Assembly: GCA_025093555.1 (NCBI GenBank)
Contig: JAIWNF010000015.1
Coordinates: 558,001 to 622,000, forward strand
Source: Circinella umbellata
Taxonomy: Eukaryota > Mucoromycota > Mucoromycetes > Mucorales > Lichtheimiaceae
DNA: 64,000 nucleotides
Reading direction: 5' to 3'
Position numbers and translations under genes: made by a program. Position 1 is the first letter of the stretch, and the number at the start of each line of letters is the position of its first letter. Positions 22,922 through 34,668 of the stretch are shown in pieces. The notes under the pieces are model-generated. The model ran no database searches, was not told the DNA's origin, and saw only the letters and a list, made by a program, of their open reading frames with translations.

Positions 22922-25082
22922 AGTTTGGGTGCGGATACCGTAGATGGGGCCACTAAAGCCAATCAGAGAAGAAGTTAATAAAATTAATAATCTAGGCCAA
23001 TAGGAACTCTATTTAATAAAAATCTGTTGCTATGCCTGGAGCCTATACAGAATTAATTTTTTAGGTTGTGGGTGCATTATTGTTTCAAGTGATTTATCTT
23101 TCCCAATTCCTACCTCTACTTATTGAACGCCATTTAACTCCATTTACCTACATTCAACTATATTTAACCTTCTTCAAGTGCATTGAACAATTCTGTTTTT
23201 TTTTTTTTTTTTCACAATGGAGTAAATTTTCAACTACAAAAAAAAAGAGGTAGGACGCTCAAGGTACAACGCCGGACGTCCTAAAAAGTGGAGAGCAAAC
23301 AAAAAAAAATTATTTACCTTTGTTAACGCGACTGTCGATAATAATAAAAATAATAATCCATCATCGTCGAGCGCTTTTATTAATAATATAGCAACGCCTG
23401 TACAGGAAAAACCAACATCATTATTAGCGGGGGATGATCATGTATCTACCTCTTCGTGAAATGTTTTTGACACAATGGTTCCTTCAGAAGAAGATGAAGA
23501 TGATATTCTTGATAAAATTGATTGTAATGATAAAGATAAAGAAGAGGATAGTAATAGACAAGATAGCATCGAAAATATCATTGAGACTACGTCTCAAGTA
23601 GCTCACCATCATAATGCTAATAACACTGTTGACGATAATAACACTACAGAAGAAAATATAAATGAATTAAGCGCTAGTCCAGCATTAGCTGATGTCGTTG
23701 TTGCTGGTTATTGATTTTGCAATAACATTGATTATGTATATTCAATGGTTAAAAAATGATACTGCGTAAACTAATTCATTATTATATGCTTTAGGTGGGA
23801 ACAATGAACAGACATGGTAAGATTCACGAAGGACATTATGAGGTATGTCTCACACAACATATAAATGATTTACGTCTATAACTTGGATTACCAGCCGTTT
23901 ATAATGAACCGGGGATACATAAATGCGCCCTTCATCTTGATGACTCTGATGAAGGCTTTGGAATTTCTACTCTACTTTGGTCACTTATGGATCTTTATAA
24001 CATCCGTGCAGCAGACAATTCATTGTTATCCACAAGAAATAGGACATCTTTATCTGATTTAGCTTCATTGATTATCTTACATAGCTCTACAGCACATACA
24101 GCTAGATCACAGTAGAGATCCATGGTTAAACGTCAAGGTGCTGCTCATTTTATTATCCCTGTACAAACCCAGGCTGAACGCAACTAATACAACTTGCTCA
24201 TTCGACCATATTTTCCTCAAAAACTACAACATAACCAGCAACCGGATTTTCAAAATTATGGTCAGCTTTTCTTGATGGGACGAAGTCTATTCTTTTATAA
24301 GGCACCTTCACATTTACATAGTTACCATGCCAAATGGTATGAGTACCAAAATATACATTTCACGAAAAATAGCTATAAAGAACAAATCGAAACTTTACAA
24401 TAGGATGATGCTCTTCATCGAGAAAGCGAAATATCCCACAAGCACAAAACCTAGCTGCTCTTAAAATACCTCGACTTTAAGCTATTCTGATGAAGCAACT
24501 GCTTTTCATCATCATCACTACCATCAACAGAAGAAGAGACACGCAGCACTAAGCATGCTAATTCCACTGTCACGCCATCTTTAAAAGAAATAGTACGTAA
24601 TAATAATACAATAAATACAATCAAACCAGCAATATTTTATAATTCATATGTACCACAACAATTGCTTTATCCACTATTTTCTTTTACGTATGCTGTTCCT
24701 TTTCAAGTACCAATACCTTTGATCGTTTACGTGCACCACCACGTGTGAAATATTGTAAAATATGTCATAGTAATACTTGTATCGGCAGAACAGGGCGAGA
24801 AAAATGTCCTCTTAAATAATAACAAACAGTGAATCTAATTTTCCGAAATGCACAAACCGATACATATAAGCTTTTATCATACAATCATTGATATTACATA
24901 CGATTATATTACTTTTCTATATTATATATTATATATATCACTCCTCTTTCAATAAAAAATGCCATATAGTTACATAATTGGGGAGTTTTAATATAATAAG
25001 TCTTTAAAAGTTGGCCTCAGCTTCGCTTCGGCCAATTTTCAAAATAATTAAATCCGTCGGCCCCACTTATGGTACCCAAGCC
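22922..25082 (+). mobile_element. 2161-bp unit, tandem copy 2
   Basis: This is a head-to-tail copy of 20761-22921 with a period of exactly 2161 bp. All short open frames recur with identical translations and no difference was seen by eye. The same stops are present, so the unit had already decayed before it was duplicated. Either the duplication is very recent, or it reflects an assembly artefact. Confidence 0.8.
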
Positions 25083-25888
25083 GTTCGCTTTGCTAAGTCC
25101 AAAGTTCGTGTTTATATCAAGTTAATTTCTATTTTTTTGTTATTACTAAAGTTTGATTTGAGAATTTTTTTTACATTTCTGGTAATTGCTTAGTCATAAG
25201 AGCATCATTATCCAGTTTTTCATGTAGCTGTAAAAGTGAAAAAAAACAAAAACTAGTTTAATACAAAACGAACTTTGAAATTAGTAAAACGAAAATTGAG
25301 CGAACATTGAGCGGAGAACAAAACGAATTTCATTTGTAAGTTTACGAACTTTGGGAGTGGAGGCACTGTACCATTAAATATTTCTGCCATTTCCCACGTA
25401 TTTTTTGCTGCCAGAACATCCTGGTTCAGAAATGGTGGATGGGGTTATAATCTTACATGGTTGCTATTCAACAAGAGTCGGGGAATTACTTGAATCTTTT
25501 TTCGTATAGATGATAGTATCTACGTGCAAGCAATATTTAAAAACAACTATTCTTTTAGTTTAATTATTATTGTACTAAGTGAACCGTAATATAATCCAAA
25601 CCACGAACCTTGTGTGACCACAAATCATCAGCTATTATAGATTACACGCTGTTTATACCTTTCTCGAAATACTGGCGTTACATAGTAAATATCATATTTT
25701 ACCAAAACTTTGAAGCGACAAATCTCAATGGAAAATATTTTTTTCTAAAAACTGTTCAGTAACATCTCTTTAGAATACCTAAATTAACATATATCACGTC
25801 TCAGGAGTTCATAACTTCATTTCTGACATTTTTTTGTCAATTCTTATTCCACCCCATATTTTGACGGTTTAAGTCAGGATGCACCTTA

Positions 25889-26640
25889 TTTTTTATATAC
25901 TTAGTAAAATACCGGTAATTCGCTAAACCGGTATTCGGTGAACTTTCCTAAATATTTACCGGGTTTATAATAGTATTATTCTATCTTGTATAATTTAATA
26001 TTAGTCTTTTTAATGGTGAAATCAGTAATACAGGCTTCCTTTAATCTCATACCAGCTCTTCCCTTTGTTTTCAGCTGGCTACTTTGTTTTCATAGCAATT
26101 AAAAATACATGAATCATTCTTGTCGTCAAGAGAAAGCTTCTCAACATCTTGTTGATAACAGTGTCTCTTTTTCGCCAACTTCACATAGATGCTTTTCTCT
26201 TTTTTCTCATCTGCGTACATATGTACTTCTTTTCAACTTTGTCATGTACTTGTTCATTACCATTTCATATGTAATTATGTTGTTGATACAATTCGTTTTT
26301 ACTCATTTATTCGACTGCTAACCAAGGTCCATATTAAACACACTTTGTTGTAAATTCATTATTAATCCAGTCTCTGATTAATTATTATTATTTGGTGTAT
26401 ACACCAGTGTCATTTTAATCACTAAAATATTAGCTCAAGTAAATAGCAAAGCTACATTAAGCAGCTAGCTACATTATATGAACTTTTATCTTATCCCTAC
26501 AACTTAATTTAATTATAGTTATTTTTCCAGTATATTCTACATATTAGTACCAGCTGCGTTTCAATTCGCTAAACCGGTAATTCGCTAAACCGGTACAAAT
26601 CCTCACATATATTGGGTACCGGTTTAGCGAATACTTACTG
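25889..26640 (+). mobile_element. MITE-A family, left-truncated copy B
   Basis: The right end is intact (TACCGGTTTAGCGAATACTTACTG then TA, quoted in part: CGAATACTTACTG). The body matches the 810-bp copies at 11.8 and 62.7 kb, including the TCTTTTTCGCCAACTTCACA segment and the repeated CGCTAAACCGGT motif. The left 120 bp or so are missing; the copy begins directly after the TA that ends MITE-2, in sequence that is internal to MITE-A. Confidence 0.75.
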
Positions 26641-26701
26641 TAACTATCAAATAGTTTAAAATTTTTAAATTTATTATGATGGAAGACTAATGGACCTTCG
26701 C

Positions 26702-27999
26702 CTATAGGCCTGTGGTCGCATCCTTGCGGTACGGTATGATTAAGAGCAATTGTATATATACATATGAAATAGGGGTAGAGAATGAAACTGAAAAAACCCA
26801 GTATGGGAAAAAGTTAAATTGGTGAGAGCAAAGGCTGTTTGGTGTGGCTGAAAAGAAAGAGAAAAATCGAGAAAAAAGAAGGGAAGGAGGCATGGAGCTG
26901 CAAAGAGAGTAATATATAAGGTATTCTAGTTTAGATGTGGGGTTGGAAGCTCTTTTTCTTCGGAAGGAGGGTACCTGGGTAGGAGAGGAGATGGGGATAT
27001 TCATAGCATCCTCTGGTGCTGGTTCGTCCATGTCAAAATCGTCATTTGGATGGCTCAAGTAGTCAATTTCGCGTAAGACACGTATGAGAGCTGGCCAAAC
27101 CGTTTGCCATTGTAACTATCAAATATCTGACACTTTATGTCCTTTCGACTTGAATGTTCGATCATCTAAAGTTATCCAATTTGTTAAAAGTAGTGCATCA
27201 AATTATTAAGCATAATATCAAAACTTACAACCATCGTATTTCCCAATTCTGTCAATAACTTTCCTTCAACCTTCATTTCCAATTCCAAGAACTCCTTTTT
27301 TAAATCATTATGGTAACACACCAAACTCTTGTTTCCAATACAAGATAACATTTCTTCAGAATGTTGTTTCTTCACAAGCAAAAGAATCTGATCCAAGGCC
27401 CTAGAATTTGTGTTTTAATTAGTGTAAAAGAAATGAACATAACATACATATACTTACAATGATTGCTGTAGGTTTCCATTTATAAAAAGTCCTTGACTTT
27501 CTGCTAATGTGCGTGCTTCTTCGCGGAATACATTAAATCCTTCGATTATATTGTAACCATTGCTTGCTTTTTCAGGCACTTCTTCCGTATCTCCCGTATC
27601 TCCCGTATCTTCTGTATCTTCTGTGTCTTCTGTGTCTTCTGTGTCTTCTGTGTCTTCTACACTACCACCATTGTCGCCACTGATCCTGCCTCTGGTACCT
27701 CTTCCAGCCACTGAAACCCCAGTCTCCAGTGTTCTTTAGCTCTCGATTTGAACACTTCTCTCCAGTCTTGCTTCTGCATAGATAATACCAAGATCCACCT
27801 GCTTTCCTGTAGGTGTGTTTCACTATCAAATTGTCTTATAAACAATTTGGTTTGCTCTTTATTACCATCCACAATTGCGCGAGTGAGACGCGACTCTTGG
27901 TCCTTTCAAATAGTCTCCAATACCTGCAAGAAATACAAAGCTTAATTCATTCATTCTTCCTCAATGCAAATTTTACTTACTTGTAGAAATAGAAGACAT
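26702..27999 (-). pseudogene. Decayed multi-exon gene of unknown function
   Basis: The minus strand opens with ATG at 27999 (MSSIST, donor GTAAGT at 27980). Exon 2 from 27923 (SIGDYLKG) hits a stop unless a frame change occurs near 27890, after which LTRAIVDGNKEQTKLFIRQF and RWILVLSMQKQDWREVFKSR are open. A second frame change near 27720 leads into a Glu-Asp-Thr repeat and then YNIIEGFNVFREEARTLAES. Well-formed introns (donor near 27465, acceptor near 27403) lead to ALDQILLLVKKQHSEEMLSC, and a further exon reads LQWQTVWPALIRVLREIDYL up to EDAMNIPISSPTQ. The 3' end, within 26702-26950, is unclear. Two frame breaks in otherwise coherent coding sequence suggest a recent pseudogene or sequencing errors. 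The family is not recognised. Confidence 0.5.
27590..27656. repeat. 9-bp minisatellite encoding Glu-Asp-Thr
   Basis: About seven or eight copies of a 9-bp unit (TCTTCTGTG on the plus strand, with TCTCCCGTA variants at one end) encode EDT or GDT repeats in the decayed gene read on the minus strand. Units at the downstream end are more alike, as expected for recent slippage. Confidence 0.7.
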
Positions 28000-28074
28000 G
28001 TTTTTAGCAAATTAGAATAACGAAAGCGAATAATGAAGAGGTACATATAGTATAGTTTACTCCCGATTAGCGCA

Positions 28075-29110
28075 ACTCGCCGAAAAACCTTGATGCAAGT
28101 TGCAAGTTGCAATTCCATTAAGTATTTTTAACATTTTCAAAAACAAATGGTGCAAAAGCGGGGGTTGACTGTAGTAAAAATCAAAGATGCAACCTCCAAC
28201 CATTTCCCATGGAATGAAGCCAGTGCCAGCAATCATTGATACTACTAAGAGCGCAGCAGTAACACCATCAGCACGACCCAAAAAGGTCATAGTCCAACAA
28301 CTATACAGCCTCCCAACAAAAAGAGGAAGCACGTAATCAACAAGTCCGCCTGCATACAACATTCTTGTGTAACCAATATCACAGAAGCCAGTAAATTCTT
28401 TCAGTTTCCTGATCATAATCAAACCAAATTTGAATACATACACATCCCATGCCTGAAACGCAAAACACGACAGGAAATCCGTCAACTATTCCGTAGTCTA
28501 AAGATCAACACCTCTCGTGTTCTGGATATCTCCTATCCCGGTCGAAATATCATCGGTATATTAGTTCACCAGCACTACCTCCCACATATCAACACAATGC
28601 TTCAAGAAGCTAACATTCCAACATTAAAGAACTTTGATCCTATTCACCAGATAATCTCAAGGATCCCAAATACAAAAGTTGTTCCGAACCTGAACGTTCG
28701 AATATTTAATAACAATGTCACCGCCAACGATGTTTGCGAGCAATCGCAGCCCAGCCTCTTACACTAATTACGAAAATAGCGCGCTTTTTCAGTTCGAAAG
28801 GATGGATCGATCAATCCGATTTGATCACATTATGTCAAGTCCACGGCAATTATAACTAGATCCCCCAGCATCACTTATTTTTATTCTCGTACCAATCATT
28901 TTACAATAGTTCCCTACTAATATCCTTATATATTGTATCCCCATTTACTGTTGATGTAACTACACCTTTTTCCTGCTGCCTCGCAGGTTTTTCAGTACCC
29001 CTCTTCGTGAGCTGACGAGAGCAAGAAGCTGAATCAGCGTGTGCTCAATTAATTTCGTCTTTAATAAAATATATAAATTTTAACGTAGTAAAAATCATTA
29101 TTGTGCTTTT
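28075..29110 (+). mobile_element. LINE remnant: ORF1-like fragment and 3' tail
   Basis: On the plus strand, broken frames read DTTKSAAVTPSARPKKVIVQ (about 28228), KFFQFPDHNQTKFEYIHIP and RKTRQEIRQLFRSLKINTSR, followed by VLDISYPGRNIIGILVHQHY and NMLQ-like sequence up to PNLNVRIFNNNVTANDVCEQ and a stop near 28768. This resembles the ORF1 (gag-like) part of non-LTR elements in this group of fungi. From about 28964 to 29095 comes a tail with TTTTTCCTGCTG, GACGAGAGCAAGAAGCTGA and AATAAAATATATAAATTTTA; the same tail recurs at 29190-29331 and at 42226-42358. The reverse transcriptase part is absent. Assignment to the LINE at 39-42 kb rests on the shared tail and is an inference. Confidence 0.5.
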
Positions 29111-29330
29111 ACTTATCTACTAGTACATCACTACAATATCCTTTTATTTATAAGCACCTCTCCTTTTTATTTTATCCTTCCTAACTAATCCCTTTTTCCT
29201 GCTGACCAGCAGGCTTTTCAGGACCGAGCTTTGTTTTTTCTCTGAACTGACGAGAGCAATAAGCTGAGATCAGCGCGTGCTCACTTAATTTCGTCTTAAT
29301 AAATATATAAATTTCAACTAGTAAAAATCA

Positions 29331-30520
29331 GGAGCTACAATCAACGGCAGGAACCTTGTCCAACCATAAACCATCCACATTTATACGTTACACACTGCTT
29401 ATCCCTTTCTCGAAATATTGGCGTTACCCGATAAAATATCATATTTTGATAAAACTTTGAAGTGACAAATCTCCATGGAAAATGTTTTTCTCTAAAAGGT
29501 GTTCTAGCACATCTCTTCATAATATTTAACCAAGATATATTACGGCTCAAAAAGTTCATAACTTCATTTCTGACATTTTTTTGTCAATTCTTATTCCAAG
29601 TGTCCAACTCATATTTTGACTGCATAAGTCAGTATCCACCTTACTGCACTCTATTTGACAACTATATTATATGTAGTATTCAAAGTTTTACATTCGAAGC
29701 TTAACATTTATCTATGGACAATGATAATTCATTTGCTAAATTATTTAGGAACTTCAAAATGAAGCTTTATCGCGCTGACCAATAATGCTAGTAATCATCA
29801 CGACCACATACGTACTAAAGTTCAAATACATATGTGGAGATTTCAAGGGAGGGTCAAACACACATAGTCCCGCCCCGTAGCTAAAACTGGAAAAAAAAGG
29901 TACCAGCTTCATTTGTTTTTTGTTTTGTTTTTTTCAAAAAATCTTGAAAACATAGTCCAATTCAAGAAACTTTAAAGATTGTTTCTGAAATGTGATGTTA
30001 TATTATAGTGCCTGAAATAGAGATTACAAAAGAAAAAATGGAGGAGGAAGTAATACATTGAGAAAATATTGGTGGTTATTTGAAATTAAAAAAATGTGGG
30101 TATGTATATGTAACAAGATGAGTGATGTGGGTATAGGATATATTGATATTTGACTGTAATGAGAAAATAGTTTAACAATTTGTCGCATGGTAAAAATAAT
30201 ATTGACAGAATGAAGTGATGAGAATAAAAAAAAAAGATGAAGATCATATAGTGATAATGATATTGATGAGGATGAATTGATAGAGATAAAAGATTGATGA
30301 AGGCCACAAAGAGATAATAAAGATTGTAAGTCGTTATATGGTGGTAACATTGATAATTCATAGGGACCTTTTTTGTCGTTTATCATCGTTTTTTAAGAGA
30401 CGTGGCAGTGCGATTTCATCATTGTTGTTGTCCTGGTTGCTTATAAAGTCAGGATCCTTGTTATCATCATTGTTTGTCAAATATCCTTGTACATCCAAAT
30501 TGGTTTGTTTTATGATATAC
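29331..30520. repeat. Inverted repeat arm, left (partner 37430-38611)
   Basis: This stretch reappears in reverse complement at 37430-38611. Over 29700-30386 no difference was seen by eye, including a GGTACC-AGCTTCATTTG segment and a deletion-prone T run. The third related sequence at 42372-43370 differs at many points. The two arms are therefore more closely related to each other than to the direct copy. Confidence 0.8.
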
Positions 30521-32358
30521 TACACAGTCAATAAGCAACGATTGATTAATCAAACTATTCACCAGTACTCCTTTTATGTAAACCAGTGCCTAATTACCTT
30601 TGATTTTAATACTAATCTCAATAGAGGAAGAACACCGCACTGCATCATGGATGGCATCGAACCGACTTCAAACTCGTTGGATTCCAAAACACGCAGAACG
30701 TATCCATCAGGATTATCCATTACGTACACTTTCATTGATGTCCCTACATAGAAAAAATTAATCAGTATAAACACTTTCTATTTTAATATTTTACGTGAAC
30801 CCACCAAATTGACTCAAAGCGACAACCCGGATCTTCCTTGCAAGGGACTTGTTATTTTTGCATTTTTTGATTATACGATGAAACATGGCCTTCATTATTT
30901 TTGGGATGTGTAATTGAGTTTCAATAATTTTCTTCTTAGCAGTTGCATCGCCAGATTTTCCGCATTCTGCTGTTCCATATTCTAAACCATCCTTGAAGTA
31001 AATTAAATCAGGTCGGAATGAATTGGCTTTTGTGGGGATAGAATTTTCACCAGACACCATGCGATCTTCATTCTGCGAGATATCCATAGATACTGATGTA
31101 TGATCACTGTATATTTATACATTTTTTATATTAATTACAAATCAAAGCAACGTCACGTTTATAATATTTACCGTTTGGTTTCCATATGCAAATTATCAAA
31201 AGCTTTATCAAATAAACTCCACAATCTCACGACCAAGTCCATTTCGGACCACTTTTCAACTGACTTCAAGACATCCCAGCGGTAATAAGATAAGATTTCT
31301 AAAATAGTTTTCTGTAACCAGTCTTCATCGAATTGTTGATAAGGATCATAAAAGCCATTTTTAGTGATTTCTTTATATACAGCATCGACAATTGCTTTCT
31401 GATCTGGTACCCATTCTTCATCATCCACCTTGATATATTTTTTGATTACTTCATCGCACCCATTTAACATGGTTTGGATATTAACGGGGAGGGATGGGAA
31501 GTTGTGGTTACCGGTCGTTTTGATATCACGAATTTGCTCTTTAGAAAATATATTTTTTAAAGTTTCATCACTGGCATTAATGCAGTATGAATGTATTGAG
31601 CTAGATGATGTTTGTTAGATAATGTTTATATTACTTACAGACCATCGTTATTCTTCTTTACTTACTGTTCGAACTCGTAACTGATTCCATATGCGTGAAG
31701 AATATCTTCAACGACGGTACCATCAGAGAGTTTCCACTTTAATTCTGAATCCATGAGTTCGAATTCTTTGGTGAAGTTATTGATTGCCTTTTCAGTTAAC
31801 GGATTGGAATCTGTTTTAGAAGTCTAAAGCACAATATTTAGATGTTAATAAGTTACTATACAACATACAACAATCCCAAAATATTATATGATACTTACTG
31901 AACTTTTAGGCCGTTTTTTGCTAGAGCTTGATTTATTTGGAGAGGAAGGGGGCACTTCATTGCTGCGGCTACCTTTCCTTCACCTTTTTCGCTATTGTTT
32001 CCCATTCTGTTTCATTCGATAGTGTGTTCTAGCAAAATAGCACGTTTTAAGAAGAGCACAAATTTTTTTACCATTTTTTCATTTTTTTTTTTTTCTTCTT
32101 ACCAATTGAATGTTCAAGCGCCTAGCAACGTTTGAAACTCTACTATTCCAAACCATTCGGAGATTGTCCGAAGGTTCAGAATTTGACACGATCAAGTCAG
32201 TGTTCTTGTTAACAAAATCAATGACCGTCGGTACAGTCTCATTTTCAACACAGCTACTAAGATAACTTTTTATAACTATAATAAAGTCAATAATCACATA
32301 TTATATAAGCGCGATAGTACCTTGGTTACCATTATTTACCTTCGTTAATAGTTGTCAT
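30358..32358 (-). pseudogene. Family F gene, copy 2 (frameshifted)
   Basis: This copy has the same eight-exon layout as the open copy at 43362-45348, with ATG at 32358 (MTTINEV) and stop at 30358-30360. A two-base deletion near 31972-31980 changes the GAACAAGGTAGCC of the open copy to GAAAGGTAGCC, giving KVKER then TAG in the second coding block. The remaining exons, including FRPDLIYFKDGLEYGTAECG and FEVGSMPSMMQCGVLPLLRL, are intact and very similar. It has decayed recently, or could be an assembly error. Confidence 0.75.
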
Positions 32359-32396
32359 GACAACGCGTATCGAAGAAACAAGAAAATTCACAGCAT

Positions 32397-32713
32397 CGAC
32401 GCTCGATAGATATTTGTTTTGAATGCCGATTTTTGTCCACACTAATGACTGCTGAGATAAAATTGAAGTAGGAATCCAGTACATACTATTAGTTTGACTT
32501 GGACAAAAGAATCATGTTATTGAAATGCTTCAACAAGGTTTTCACTTAATTCAAAGCTCTCGAATTATCACAAAAAATTTTAACAAAGTGATTTTATGTA
32601 TATCATCCAGAAAAGTATAAGTGGGTTCTTTATTTTTACTGTATTTATATATTATAAGTGGAGTGATTAAATTTTTATTTATTTTTGTTTTCTAACTGCA
32701 TTTCTTGGATCTA
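32397..32713. other. Unassigned sequence upstream of family F copy 2
   Basis: No gene or repeat was recognised. It separates the duplicated block from the MITE-2 copy that starts at 32714. Confidence 0.4.
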
Positions 32714-33531
32714 AGGTGCATCCTGACTTAAACCGTCATTTTTCGAAAATTGAGATATTTTAAACACCCGACGGGTAATCATACTGCCACCAATGAGACT
32801 ATCAAAATTCTGCTGGCCATAGATAAGTCTGTGAAATACTATAGAAATTTTATTATATATTTTATAAAAAATAGGATAAAAAGAGATGATAGTGCATGTG
32901 TGTATAATGTTGAGAAATATGCAGTAATTTCCCTACTCTTTTTCCTTTTTTCTGTTGCTTGGTTTCATAGTACCATTTGATATTTCTGATATTTCCCCAA
33001 TATTTTCTGTCAGAACCTGGTTCTATTTCTTTTTATTAAAAATGGTGGATGGGGTTATAACTTTACTTGGTTGCTATTCAACAAGAGCCTGGAAATGATT
33101 GGAATCTTTTTCGGTATAGATGATAGTATTTACATGTAATGAATATTTGAAAGCAACTATTTTTCGAATTTTATTGTTGTTCTTATATCTATTTGTTTTT
33201 TATTGAGTGAAGAAAAATAGATAGGAGCTACATATAATCTAGAGTACGAACCTTGTGTAACTATAAACCATCGACTTTTATAGGTTACACACTGCTTATC
33301 TCTTTCTCGAAATATTGGCATTACTTAGTAAAATACCATATTTTGACAAAACTTTGAAGCGACAAATCTCAAAGGGAAATAATCTTCTCTAAAAACTGTT
33401 CCGTAACATCTCTTCAGAATACCCAAGTTAACATATATTACGGCTCAAAAAGTTCATAGCTTCATTTCTGACAATTTTTTGTCAATTCCTATTCCACCCC
33501 ATATTTTGACGGTTTAAGTCAGGATGCACCT
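32714..33531. mobile_element. MITE-2, intact 818-bp copy
   Basis: The terminal inverted repeats AGGTGCATCCTGACTTAAAC extend to about 25 bp and are flanked by TA at 32712-32713 and 33532-33533. There is no intact transposase. A short open stretch on the plus strand (TATNETIKILLAIDKSVKYY, 32780-32850) may be a relic of one. The right half is related to pieces at 25.6-25.9, 29.35-29.64, 38.29-38.6 and 42.38-42.67 kb, which carry a diverged end (AAGGTGGATACTGACTTATG). The TA duplication fits the Tc1/mariner superfamily in a broad sense. Confidence 0.75.
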
Positions 33532-33639
33532 TACGTATCTCCAATTTTAAAATGTTTTATTTGTAAAATGGCAGTCTTGGAGTCAATAAAACTATTATAG
33601 AAAATTTCATTTTCTGTAAATAATTCATAATTAATAACT

Positions 33640-34000
33640 TAGGCATACGTAAATCGAGTTCACAACACAGATACTTCTATACATAATAATTATTCTTCTA
33701 TCCCAACGCTATATTTTAACTTCGCCTAATACTCGAGTTTCCAACAAAAGTTAACAACACCATATCATGAATAAAAAGCCTGGTGGGCCACCTGGGAATT
33801 CCAGTGCAGCGCTCATCAACTTCCCCTCCTAATAAACAAATATCGTATCGGTCTTATGCTCAAGTAACAAAAGGACACCGTGTTCGCAGCCTTGCAATTG
33901 AATCCAGTAAAGGAACATCATCTACTGATTCCAAGTCAAATCTTATACCAGATACTACACCGGTATTCCGACGTGGTTCTGAAGAATTTAGTGTTTTTTA
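33640..34000 (+). mobile_element. LINE ORF1 N-terminal fragment
   Basis: An ATG at 33771 reads MNKKPGGPPGNSS. After a frame change the sequence continues as RSSTSPPNKQISYRSYAQVT, then KGHRVRSLAIESSKGTSSTD and up to TTPVFRRGSEEF near 33992, where similarity to protein seems to stop. Pro/Ser/Thr-rich starts with a YAQVT-type motif are common in fungal non-LTR ORF1 proteins. The link to a LINE is an inference from this style and from other LINE pieces nearby. Confidence 0.4.
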
Positions 34001-34668
34001 TGATTTTATCATATGTATTTTTTTTTTTGAGAGAAATCGGAAAGAGGTGAATAAAAAGTACTGCATTGAAAAGGCAGGTACTAAAAGTCGTGCCATCCTG
34101 CGGTCGTGCCATCCCCCCATGACTGCGTTTATTTTATTCCACTGTACTTGGTCGTGCCATTGATACTCTGCCCTGCCGTGAAAGTTGTACCTTTGCATAG
34201 ATAATATTTTCCAACATATAATGACGTTAAAAAAGCCGGTGCTTTTGTTTCGTTTTAGATACTTTTCTTCTTGGTTCAGTAGTGTACATTTATATTATAT
34301 AAATAGAGTACGAAATTATAACAGGGATGAAATAAAATGATAAATAATGCGAAAGTTGATTAAATCTTTTTACTAAAGGAAAAATTTAAATGTTAGTACA
34401 GTAACTATTAGAAGACCAAAATGTGTATCTATAAGATAAACTATTTCCCAAAATTCATATTTGGAATTGTAATAATGTATAAGTCAAGTTAAAATACGTG
34501 TCATGTACTTCCATTAACCAAAAGTGATACTTACATTGGTAAAGAGGGTTTGAGTAAAAGCTATTCATTACGTATTACCTGATAAATAAGAACAATCTAT
34601 CATTTATACACAGATGTAGGATAGTAAGGCGTGCCCGAAGACAGCGGAGTCAAATTGCTCTCCATTCA
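34001..34668. other. Unassigned sequence before block S copy 2
   Basis: No gene was supported. Between 34088 and 34160 the motif GTCGTGCCAT occurs three times (near 34089, 34103 and 34151), a small direct repeat of unknown meaning. Confidence 0.35.

Larger units (their letters stand above)
20743..25368 (+). mobile_element. MITE-3 with TA duplication, itself carrying a dimeric insert
   Basis: The ends are inverted repeats: left CAGTGCCTCTACTCCCAAAG, right (complement) CAGTGCCTCCACTCCCAAAG, with TA on both sides at 20741-20742 and 25369-25370. If the 2161-bp dimer inside is removed, 20743-20761 joins 25083 as CCCAAAGTTCG, exactly what the right end predicts for the left end. The original element was therefore about 305 bp without coding capacity, and the dimer sits within its left terminal repeat. 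Confidence 0.7.
20600..25886 (+). mobile_element. MITE-2 copy split by a nested insertion
   Basis: The left part (about 20605-20742) and right part (25371-25886) match the intact 818-bp element at 32714-33531. The left part has ACTGCCACCAATGA and TTGGTTTCATAGTA; the right part resumes with CCATTAAATATTTCTG and ends with GTCAGGATGCACCT plus TA. In the intact element these two parts are contiguous (CATAGTACCATTT), so a second element has inserted at that TA and duplicated it. The left terminus of this copy was not found and seems truncated near 20600. Confidence 0.75.
29111..32396 (-). repeat. Segmental duplication block T, copy 1
   Basis: About 3.28 kb closely matches 42142-45386 in the same orientation. 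The block consists of a LINE-type tail (29190-29331), a piece of a MITE-2-like element (29345-29642), 700 bp of flank, and a family-F gene read on the minus strand. Similarity ends about 38 bp upstream of the family-F start codon (32358), after which 32397 onward and 45387 onward are unrelated. Confidence 0.8.

Noticed and set aside
28057..28485. A 142-codon open frame on the minus strand
   Set aside because: It lies opposite broken but recognisable LINE ORF1 coding sequence on the plus strand and has no family features of its own; treated as a shadow frame.
29341..29704. Overlapping 72- and 80-codon frames repeated at 38.2-38.6 and 42.4-42.7 kb
   Set aside because: Identical copies arise from duplicated DNA. 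The intact MITE-2 relative has stops in these frames, so no selection for protein is evident.
30024..30386. Open frames of 91-120 codons in both frames 3' of family-F copies (also at 37548-37910)
   Set aside because: They are Ser/Leu/Phe-rich, overlap the family-F stop exon and flank, and their recurrence is explained by the inverted DNA repeat and not by protein conservation.
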